Source: Cymbomonas tetramitiformis
Taxonomy: Eukaryota; Chlorophyta; Pyramimonadophyceae; Pyramimonadales; Pyramimonadaceae
Reading direction: 5' to 3'
Assembly (NCBI GenBank): GCA_001247695.2
Contig: LGRX02024700.1
Location: 1 to 64,000 of the forward strand
Length of the DNA stretch: 64,000 bases
Part shown: positions 57,191-64,000 of the stretch, piece after piece
Layout: every line of letters starts with the position of its first letter
How positions within the stretch are numbered: position 1 is the first letter of the stretch
The notes under the pieces: generated by a model
Databases searched by the model: none
The model's input: only the letters and a program-made list of their open reading frames with translations
What the model was told of the DNA's origin: nothing
Position numbers and translations under genes: made by a program

Positions 57191-57829
57191 ATGCTCCGCA
57201 AGGCTCTATCTAGCGTGTATGCGGCGACAGTGTGTTTGGTGTACACATGCATGCTGGCGACGTCCGACGGAGGCAACTTTAAGTATCTCACCTACTGGAG
57301 TCTGTGCGCGCACGCGCTTACGCATGGCGTGCTATTCGCGCTCGTTGTTTCGGACGCGCAGGACCGAAACACAAATCGTAGTCAATCCGATCGTTTTATA
57401 TACGCGATCGCGCCGGTGATGTGCGTGCTGTCGTTCACCGTGTTCCTCACCATAAACGTGCTGTACTACCATTACGCGGAACGTCTTCTCGATGACGAGG
57501 ACTTGGACACGAAAGACGCAGGTAAATTAAAGCTCGGCGACTTCGGCGTGCACACCTTGCCGGTCATCGTGTCGATCATGACGTACGCGACGCACTATCC
57601 ACAAGCGCAGGACGCGTACGAGGATCTTCGGATACCGTACGAGATGGAGCTGCAGCGCACGTACATTCATTTTCTGTGGATGTACACGCTGTCCACCATT
57701 TATTCTGCCGTGTACAGCGCGCACGAGGTGTACAACACGCCCGACGTCCCGAGCAACGGCGCGTATTTCGTATCCGGCATCGCCAGCGCCGCGGTGGTGC
57801 ATCTGATGCACTTCGCGTTCACCTGTTGA
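57191..57829 (+). CDS. FAR-17a/AIG1-like multi-span membrane protein
   Basis: I chose ATG 57191 (212 codons); an upstream non-ATG extension is less likely. About five to six hydrophobic segments are visible: residues 8-22, 30-48, 65-90, 115-130, 155-172 and 185-210. FKYLTYWSL near residue 29 and GVHTLPVIVSIM near 117 match the conserved Thr and His regions of the FAR-17a/AIG1/ADTRP family. In animals these are threonine/histidine hydrolases of fatty-acid esters of hydroxy fatty acids. The Thr and His positions seem kept, so a lipid hydrolase role in membranes is plausible. Identification is from motif memory. Neighbours are virus-type genes, which would make it a captured host gene. Confidence 0.5.
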   Translation: MLRKALSSVYAATVCLVYTCMLATSDGGNFKYLTYWSLCAHALTHGVLFALVVSDAQDRNTNRSQSDRFIYAIAPVMCVLSFTVFLTINVLYYHYAERLLDDEDLDTKDAGKLKLGDFGVHTLPVIVSIMTYATHYPQAQDAYEDLRIPYEMELQRTYIHFLWMYTLSTIYSAVYSAHEVYNTPDVPSNGAYFVSGIASAAVVHLMHFAFTC

Positions 57830-57969
57830 GCGGCCACGCGGCTACCCTAAAACCCTTAAAAGATCGAATTGTAAGCTCGTTAAGTTAACAAGGGCGTAAC
57901 AGTCTAGGTTCTTGCCATCACAACAAGGAATTTTTTTGTGTCCTGTGAAAGCCACGAAGCTTATGTTTT

Positions 57970-58296
57970 TCACGTCGCCATTTTTTTGGCGCGCGCGGAT
58001 CCGGATGAACGGCGCAGTGGTCGTACTGAAACCCCTTTTGCCTGTTGCATCGTTATCACCTCCGCCACTAGTTTTTGCCACTCCTTGTTCTTCTCAGCAT
58101 CTTCATCAGTACGAGCACATAACGGATCATCCTCCTCGGCCGTGCTTTTCATATCAGCATCACCGTCTTCGCGGCGCTCATCGTAATTTGCCCCAGAATG
58201 ATCGCAACCTAACAAACAGTACGCATGTTTATGCCGTTTAAAGTCACTAAATTTTGGTACTGGTGATATACATCTTCTAACGCGATGCGCATCCAA
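57970..58296 (-). CDS. Small charged protein, unknown
   Basis: 108 codons, ATG at 58296. The N-terminus is Cys- and His-containing (CISPVPKFSDFKRHKHAYC, then CDH), which could bind a metal. The middle is acidic and the end basic (RRSSGSARAKK). No known domain was recognised. It lies convergent to the AIG1-like gene with a 140-bp spacer, and downstream of the RNase III-like frame on the same strand. Confidence 0.4.
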   Translation of the reverse strand: MDAHRVRRCISPVPKFSDFKRHKHAYCLLGCDHSGANYDERREDGDADMKSTAEEDDPLCARTDEDAEKNKEWQKLVAEVITMQQAKGVSVRPLRRSSGSARAKKMAT

Positions 58297-58454
58297 GTCT
58301 GAGCAAACCGAATCTTCAAATCGTTGATATTTTTGTTCGTATCGACTTTTGAACAGGTTTAGAAAATCAAACTTGCACCGTAAATTTTGTAAATTTACTC
58401 TCTGCGCGCATACCGTTCGTCAAAGCTTACGCTTGGTATTCGAATGCTTTATTA

Positions 58455-58973
58455 TTATTTATATTCCATAATTTTACTTTCAAATCTTCTTTCCGTTGTT
58501 GTGTCAGATAAAAAAGCTCGTGTTATCATTTTTGATTTAAAATCCCCCATAGTTTTAGTATCTTCACAAAAACTTTTGGCTAAATCTAAATATACAATCG
58601 AATATTGCTCTACAATAGGAAAATAATCCCATCGTAGTAGAAAATACGTAACAATAAACGCTTCGAAAATTTGGTCTAAAGTTTTGGTTTTATCTATATT
58701 TTTCGATTTATCTTTAATTCCTACAAAACGTTTCTTATGATCGAAAGAGCACAATTGATCTTTATAATAGTTTCCCAGACTTATCAATCCAACGCGCTTG
58801 GATAAAAACAAGCTGGACATATGCCGTAAATAAACGTCGTACAATCGGATACGAGATTGCTCCGCGGTATCACTACCGTATCGAGTCAGAAAGCACGTCA
58901 CCGCTTTGAATCTTTTGAGCGACCGCCAGAAAACAACAGCTCTAACTTTACAAAAAATACCAAAATACAACAA
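58455..58973 (-). CDS. Possible RNase III-like protein, AT-rich, start unclear
   Basis: 172 codons open without an ATG near the 5' end (the first ATG is at about residue 52), so the start is lost, non-ATG or further upstream. The layout recalls an RNase III domain. A helical N-terminal part leads to SKRVGLISLGNYYK, a spacer of Lys/Asp, and TLDQIFEAFIVTYFLL. The last resembles the family block K-x-L-A-D-x-F-E-A-L, where Asp and Glu bind metal. The Glu is present, but the Asp position reads Gln (with Asp one place before). If related, it may be inactive. The codon use is much more AT-rich than that of the flanking genes. Confidence 0.35.
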   Translation of the reverse strand: MLYFGIFCKVRAVVFWRSLKRFKAVTCFLTRYGSDTAEQSRIRLYDVYLRHMSSLFLSKRVGLISLGNYYKDQLCSFDHKKRFVGIKDKSKNIDKTKTLDQIFEAFIVTYFLLRWDYFPIVEQYSIVYLDLAKSFCEDTKTMGDFKSKMITRAFLSDTTTERRFESKIMEYK

Positions 58974-59044
58974 TCTGATTTACGCGCTCGCGCGGTAAAA
59001 AACGTACGCCCTGTTGATACGAAACGTAACAACTCCGGGCTGTC

Positions 59045-59680
59045 ATGCAGGTTACGTACGTTCCGCGCGAGGTGTGGCACGCGTTCGTGCTGCACCGTCT
59101 GACAGACGCGCAGATCGCGCTGTTGGCGTCCACCTGCTCGTGGTTTCGCAAACTCTGCGACACGCGTCGCCGCGCGCATCTTACGTTGCCACGAGTGCTC
59201 GCGCCGTGCCGGTACGCGTGGGAAAGTCACAAAACCGGACCGCCCGTAGGGTTGATTCGTTGCTGCCTGAGTTCCGCGACGCCCTTGTACGATCACTTGG
59301 TCGACGTCTGCGCCGCGCAGGTGGACGGTGCGCGCGTGCGCGCTCTGCACGCGTACATGCACGCGCGTTTCAGCGTGCTGGTCGCGCTCAGCGAGTATCA
59401 TCGCCTGACGCACAACTCCCCCGTCGCTGCCCCGGGCACGTCGCAAGCGGAGTGTTTTTCGCTGGTGCACGCCGCTTTCGAGCGCACTCTGAATGCCGAT
59501 GCGCGTACGGAGATAGCATCGCGCGCCAAAGCGATGGCGAGCGGCCGTATGTTCCGAGAGCAGGAGTTTTTGTATGTCGTAAATCAGTTACATTTCGTGC
59601 AACGACGGGACAACAAGAGGCTGCGACAACGTTTCGGTGCAGGATGGAGGGTCAAAAATCCTAAAGGGTGCGCGCGATAG
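59045..59680 (+). CDS. F-box-like protein
   Basis: 211 codons from ATG 59045. Residues 5-40 (VPREVWHAFVLHRLTDAQIA, then LLASTCSWFRKLC) follow the F-box pattern L-P-x-E-x-[WIL]-x2-[IVF] ... L-x-S-x-x-S-x2-F. F-box proteins recruit substrates to SCF ubiquitin ligases, and viruses use them to redirect host turnover. The rest is helical with several Arg/Ala/His runs and no repeats such as WD or ankyrin; it may be the substrate-binding part. GC-rich, unlike its left neighbour. Expression is divergent from the RNase III-like frame, 71 bp apart. Confidence 0.55.
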   Translation: MQVTYVPREVWHAFVLHRLTDAQIALLASTCSWFRKLCDTRRRAHLTLPRVLAPCRYAWESHKTGPPVGLIRCCLSSATPLYDHLVDVCAAQVDGARVRALHAYMHARFSVLVALSEYHRLTHNSPVAAPGTSQAECFSLVHAAFERTLNADARTEIASRAKAMASGRMFREQEFLYVVNQLHFVQRRDNKRLRQRFGAGWRVKNPKGCAR

Positions 59681-59808
59681 TTTTTGCGCGGCGAGTCGTG
59701 GACTTGAATAAAAATTGTTAAGGGTTCGCGAGTATGTTTCAAGTGAAATTAATTTTTCTAATCGAGATTTCCAGGCTCACGGTCCTAGTCGAAAATTCCA
59801 GAATCATC

Positions 59809-61485
59809 TTACATTGTCAAATTACTAAAATCAAAGGGATTTTCAAGATTTAAGTTCTTCAGAAAAGTAAGATCTTCAGAAAATGGGATCGAGCCAAAAA
59901 TTCCAAAATTTTCTAAATTTTCTAAATTTTCCAAATCAAGGTCCGGGGGGGGATTTATAGGACCAGGGTCCATCACGGTGTCGCGCGAACCTACACCATC
60001 TGCACCCACGTTCGGACGTTTTTGTGGAGGCGTGTCCATATCTCGCATGCCGGCAGAGTCTTCGCGATCACGTTTCGCATAATATTTTCCTAGTTCTTCG
60101 ATTACAGCAGCATCCAGCTGTTCATTACCTGTCCATGTATTTAGTAGTTTGGATACCTCATCCCCCTCAGTTTCATCCTCCTCAGTTTCATACGGAACCT
60201 TGTTCATATATCCTGAATCCCACGCGCCATCGGTTAATGTACGACTGTATCCACTTTCGAGAGAAGCCGGTTGATTGGTGGGTTTGTTTGTAAGTCCACC
60301 TGGTAGTTTGGATACCTCACCCCCCTCAGTTTTATCCACCTCAGGTTCATTCAGAATATCGTAAACCTCACGTACTTCCAACGTATAGTCGTTATCGGTT
60401 GGTGTACCGCTATTTCCGCTTGCAACCTGTTCGGAAGAAGCCGGTTGATTGGTGGGTTCGTTTGCAGGATCTATTCCTTTTAAAAAATTCCGCACTTTGA
60501 AAAACATTTGCTTATCGGGTTTTTTAGATAAGGCTGAAACGTCGGGGTTCTCGCGCGCACCCGTGTGTGTTTTGGCGGTGTCATTTGCGGGTTCCGGTGA
60601 CGTAGTTTTTTTTCGTGGTGCGTTGCGTATTCGCGATGCAATATTTTTTTTGCGCGTTTCATACTGCGCAAAAAGTTTTAATTCAATTAAATCGTCTTCA
60701 TTCAATAAATAATATAGCTTGCTACCCTTTTTTATTGAGCCAATATAAGTTTTACTTTTTAGTAAATCAAAGCGCCTCTTGTCTATAAATCCTACTATAC
60801 TTTTATCGTCCGAATATTTACATATAAAATCCTTTACCTGCTGCAGGGAGTATAAGATTTCCACGTCTTCAATTTTGTTAGTAAACACCTCTTGGAACTT
60901 ATGAAATTGTACCAAAACATTCGTCGATGCTAACTTTAAATAGTGCACGTATTGATTGCGCAAAACGTTTGGAAAGTACATCAGAAATAAAATTCGTTCA
61001 TGTAACGACATGTCTACAAAGCAGCAACCATTATTCCGAGGAAAGTCTTTGTGACAGTCGTTGAGTTTACGAAGGCGATTATTATATTCTGGATTCTCTA
61101 AATTTGGCATTTTAAAATAATTCGGATTACTGTAGACCATCTCAACAAAATCTGGTTCCACGTCTGCAATACGGTCCAACAAATTTAGAAATTCTCGAGG
61201 CCGTGTATTGATTAAAATTTTTTCAAGTAGTGCAGGGTCTGTGATTGTCACAAGTTCACCGTCTAAATTAAATAAGCTCGCATCCGTAAATATCGCAGGC
61301 AACCCCTTTTTCGGAAATGCTGCGTACCATTTTTTTTTGTTTCGTTGGCAAGATTCAAGCCCGTATTCAAGACGCTTGACCCGCTTTGTATGCTCATTTA
61401 ATAGATACTCTGCCTCGCTGTTTCCTGTGAGTGCTGCATCGACCCCTCGGTAAATTTTATACGGAGCACATAAAGCTACAGACAT
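59809..61485 (-). CDS. Large unknown protein with low-complexity C-terminal half
   Basis: 558 codons from ATG 61485 (an alternative GTG is at 61515). Residues 1-290 look globular: LDRIADVEPDFVEMVY, then DMSLHERILFLMYFPNVLR and IGSIKKGSKLYYLL. From about 300 the sequence is disordered: basic Lys/Arg, then two near-repeats containing NEPTNQPASSEQ and GGLTNKPTNQPASL with acidic Glu/Asp linkers. At the end come Leu/Asn/Glu repeats (LENLENLENFGIFG). No domain was recognised. AT-rich coding sequence, as in the 58455 frame. A virus structural or tegument-like role would be speculation. Confidence 0.55.
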   Translation of the reverse strand: MSVALCAPYKIYRGVDAALTGNSEAEYLLNEHTKRVKRLEYGLESCQRNKKKWYAAFPKKGLPAIFTDASLFNLDGELVTITDPALLEKILINTRPREFLNLLDRIADVEPDFVEMVYSNPNYFKMPNLENPEYNNRLRKLNDCHKDFPRNNGCCFVDMSLHERILFLMYFPNVLRNQYVHYLKLASTNVLVQFHKFQEVFTNKIEDVEILYSLQQVKDFICKYSDDKSIVGFIDKRRFDLLKSKTYIGSIKKGSKLYYLLNEDDLIELKLFAQYETRKKNIASRIRNAPRKKTTSPEPANDTAKTHTGARENPDVSALSKKPDKQMFFKVRNFLKGIDPANEPTNQPASSEQVASGNSGTPTDNDYTLEVREVYDILNEPEVDKTEGGEVSKLPGGLTNKPTNQPASLESGYSRTLTDGAWDSGYMNKVPYETEEDETEGDEVSKLLNTWTGNEQLDAAVIEELGKYYAKRDREDSAGMRDMDTPPQKRPNVGADGVGSRDTVMDPGPINPPPDLDLENLENLENFGIFGSIPFSEDLTFLKNLNLENPFDFSNLTM

Positions 61486-61782
61486 CTTCTCCAAACGTTC
61501 AAGCCACTCGTGCACGTAGCGACGGTATATTTATATATCGTACCAACTGCTGTATGCATCTGCGCAAAACACATCGGTCCGTGTACTGGTGCGATCATAT
61601 CGAACAAACGAACGCATCCACGGCGTCTGCCCAATCGAAATGCGGCATCGTAACAAACGCCCACGCGCGCGGGCGATCACCATGTACCACAATTTGCCAC
61701 ACGAGCGTATAATTTGTTATATTAAACAACCGCTCACAGTCACAATCGCATACACCATAAAGGCGCCGTGATATCCCTTATC

Positions 61783-62700
61783 ATGAACCCTTACGCTAAC
61801 GAATACGTCCCGGGCGCTTACGGCATCATCGTAGCGTTGGAGGCGCAAAACGCAGTCTACCGCGAAATACTTCGCCTGCCGCCGACGTCGAGCGCGATTC
61901 GACGGTCGACGTATTTGGACGCCAATCCGACAAAGCCGGAGGGGCGATACGATCCGCCGTGTCGCAAACACGCAGCGGTGCAGTGCGCGGTGCAACGAAA
62001 TCACACCTGCAGCCAAACTTCTTCGCCGACGGAATTGCAACGTGTGCGCATCGGCGATCGCCGGTTTGCGGACGTCGTCGTGGCACGATCGTTTTGGAAT
62101 TGGAAAGAGCGCGCGACGCGCGTTGAGCACCGCTTCGCCTGCGTTTCAAACACGATACGACGCAGGGCGACTCTGCAGCGCGTCATGACCGCGTGGATTC
62201 ATTTTTGGGTCGTCACCAAGCGCATCACCAATCGAGTTTCACGCGCGCTGCATCACTGGCGCGCCGTCGTGCTGCATGACTTTTCGCTGCGCACGCAAGC
62301 GAAGCAGGCCACGCTGATCGAGCAGGAAGACGAGCACGTCATGATGACGCAGCGAAACACGGATCTGCACTTTGCGCTGCAAACGTTGCAAGCGGATTTG
62401 GCGGAGGAGACGCTGCGCCTAAAAAACAGTCGGGGCACCAACACGGAGCTGCTGAAACGTTTGGCGGTATCCGGCGAGTGCATACGTAGCATGCGCAAAG
62501 ATTACGTGATGACGTGCAATCATTGCCAAAAATGGCTTTTCCGCATGCATCAGACCGATCGCACGGACAGCAAAAACGCGACGTGTTCGTTCGTGGCGAA
62601 CGAAGAGTTCGTCGATGCAAGCAGCAACGAGACCGTTGCGGAGTTTGCCAACGTGCAAATGAAAGAGATGCTGTTGAGTGACATAACATCGCCGCGTTAG
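61783..62700 (+). CDS. Coiled, Trp-repeat protein, unknown
   Basis: 305 codons from ATG 61783 (a GTG 15 bases upstream is in frame). Residues 100-170 hold aromatic, basic units spaced about 20-35 residues apart: SFWNWKERA, AWIHFWVV and ALHHWRAVV. This resembles the A-x7-L-x3-W pattern of Sfi1 centrin-binding repeats. A coiled-coil follows at about 180-235 (Glu, Gln, Leu), and a C-x2-C pair lies near 249 (CNHC). The function is unknown; a cytoskeletal or centrin-linked role is an idea only. The gene is GC-rich and convergent to the nuclease gene with 41 bp between stops. Confidence 0.45.
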   Translation: MNPYANEYVPGAYGIIVALEAQNAVYREILRLPPTSSAIRRSTYLDANPTKPEGRYDPPCRKHAAVQCAVQRNHTCSQTSSPTELQRVRIGDRRFADVVVARSFWNWKERATRVEHRFACVSNTIRRRATLQRVMTAWIHFWVVTKRITNRVSRALHHWRAVVLHDFSLRTQAKQATLIEQEDEHVMMTQRNTDLHFALQTLQADLAEETLRLKNSRGTNTELLKRLAVSGECIRSMRKDYVMTCNHCQKWLFRMHQTDRTDSKNATCSFVANEEFVDASSNETVAEFANVQMKEMLLSDITSPR

Positions 62701-62741
62701 CCGTGTACGGCGTATGTACACGTGATATTACAGTTAACACG

Positions 62742-63970
62742 TCAGGGAACCAAGCTATCAGCGCCCCAGTACCTCAGTACCCACCCCGTGTTTTGACAGC
62801 TTTCGCCTTTGCCTAACCGTGTATCACTAGCGACGATGCGAAAGAATTTAGGGTAGTCTCGTAAAGGGTGCGCCGTTTTGAAGGCGCGCGCTATACGCGT
62901 TTGCAAGTCGCGCAGGCCGACTCGGTGTGCGATCTTTTTATTGAAATCCGTGCCCATCATGACGCACAGAGCGCAAAAACGCCACGCGCACGCCAAGTCG
63001 TCGAAACTGCGCAGCATGCGGTCGATATCCACGATTCTCCGCGTTTCGAAGGACCACAAGGTGTCGTAGCCTGTACGCGACGTCGCGAACGCGCTCCGAT
63101 GCAGATCGTTCGCGACGACGCCGAACAAGACGTCCTCGCCTGCGGGCTGTGAGCACACCATATACGACCGCGTTATACACACGTGCCGCGCGCAAGTCGA
63201 CAAACGCCGAGCGACGGTAGGCGACGCACCGCGCGTTCGCACGTCGGTAACCACAGATGCAGGGTGGCGTTCTGGCAGCGGACGCGAGCTTGCGACGCCA
63301 GTAGGATGGGTATCGAATCGGAATCGATTGTGCGCACGACGTAGCTTTTGTAGCCGGTCCGTTCCGTCAACCACTCGACGACCCGCGCCGCCGCCACGTC
63401 CGCTTCACCGCAACCTTCGATCGCCGTTTCCATGGACGCGTCGTGAAAACCCGACCAGACGCCGTCGCGTGCGCGGAAGGCGCGTATGCCTCGCGTGGCC
63501 ATGCGGGTGACGAGCATAACCTCGCCGGTTTTGCGTTTCAGATCGGGCGGCGTCAGCTTGTCGTGCAGATAATGCAACACGGCCTGCTTGAACGCGCGGT
63601 TCGACAAGGCGGCACACCAATCCGTCGGCGCGTTATCGTCGTCCAGGACGGGCGCCGTCGCGGTCGCGTTGGCGTCGGGCGCGCGTTTGTCGCGCCTACG
63701 TTGCTCGTCACGTTTTTGTTCGGGCATGTTCAGGTCGTCGTCGCCGAGCGCGACAAAGCACGCACACCCGGCGTCGTACGCGCTCGTGATCTGCGCTTGC
63801 GCGTAACGCACCAACTGCGTCCCGGTGGATCCTCTAAAACGGTACAGCAGCCACATGAAATCGACCACGCACACCTGAGGCGCGGGCAGCCCGCGCAGCT
63901 CTTCACGATCGAGGTACACTTTCGGCATACGCTCGCGCATGTGTTTTGCGATCCCCGCGTGCAGCCCCAT
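62742..63970 (-). pseudogene. FEN1/XPG-family nuclease, frame broken in the middle
   Basis: The start MGLHAGIAKHM at 63970 is the classical N-terminus of FEN1-type enzymes. VVDFMWLLYRF (about residue 35) carries the first metal-binding Asp. GCGEADVAAARVVEWL and RTIDSDSIPILLASQ (about 185-225) match the XPG-I block with its Glu and Asp residues. The frame then stops at 63173. In other frames the expected continuation appears, down to CALCVMMGTDFNKKIAHRVG, the helix-hairpin-helix start of the family, ending at 62742. The best reading needs one or two shifts between about 63140 and 63250. The enzyme cleaves 5' flaps during replication or repair. It could be a decayed gene or carry sequence errors. 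Confidence 0.65.
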
Positions 63971-64000
63971 CGTGCGTCGGCGGACGAAGCGGTCGGCGAC

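Larger units (their letters stand above)
56600..64000. mobile_element. Probable integrated large DNA virus segment (one edge)
   Basis: Eight genes are packed on both strands with spacers mostly under 170 bp, no introns, and families typical of large algal DNA viruses (T5orf172-type, F-box-like, FEN1/XPG-type). The DNA to the left has introns, spacers and transposons. The edge is near the AT run at 56556-56573; no terminal repeat was seen. The segment continues beyond the window. Confidence 0.55.

Overview
The window reads as nuclear DNA of a eukaryotic microbe, most likely an alga. Evidence is GT-AG introns, long tandem-repeat arrays, several superfamilies of eukaryotic transposons, and a split gene of the Pmp-repeat plus multi-membrane-segment type seen in prasinophyte and other algal genomes. 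My guess is a prasinophyte green alga such as Cymbomonas; that is recall and style, not proof. No rRNA, tRNA or CRISPR array was recognised.

Layout. 1-5.6 kb: a 202-bp tandem repeat, a small exon candidate, an 855-bp foldback element and mostly featureless DNA. 5.6-6.5 kb: a remnant of a gag-type retroelement. 6.85-11.5 kb: a split Pmp-like membrane protein gene whose introns are filled by 24-bp and 26-bp tandem arrays. 12.9-18.7 kb: a minus-strand cluster of open frames, including a RING-type zinc finger and a CACTA/EnSpm-like transposase piece. 19.1-22.6 kb: two related satellite arrays of 438 and 209 bp. 22.6-26.8 kb: AT-rich, nothing convincing. 27.9-29.7 kb: a three-exon gene for a lysine-rich protein. 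30.0-30.8 kb: a 152-bp array. 31.1-35.3 kb: a 5'-truncated, frame-broken LINE with reverse transcriptase end, RNase H and CCHC finger, followed by an adenine-methyltransferase-like module. 35.3-39.8 kb: no secure gene.

39.78-51.87 kb is a nest of transposons read from exact ends. A TA-flanked element with about 22-bp inverted repeats carries a PIP-box/AT-hook protein. Its gene is split by a gag-only LTR element (243-bp LTRs, TSD TCCTT), which itself holds a second gag-only LTR element (255/256-bp LTRs, TSD AAAAC). A hAT element (18-bp TIR, 8-bp TSD GGATTTAG) sits downstream. 52.36-55.6 kb holds an intron-rich gene that may encode a SLF2/Nse6-like SMC5/6 factor.

From 56.6 kb to the window end the style changes: eight closely packed, intronless genes on both strands. 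They include a T5orf172/MUG113-type GIY-YIG-like protein, a FAR-17a/AIG1-like membrane protein, a possible RNase III-like protein, an F-box-like protein and an FEN1/XPG-family nuclease with broken frame. This looks like the edge of an integrated large DNA virus of algae. The nuclease and the RNase III-like protein would fit replication and RNA processing, and the F-box and T5orf172 proteins fit the accessory set of such viruses. The viral assignment is inference from gene families and density.
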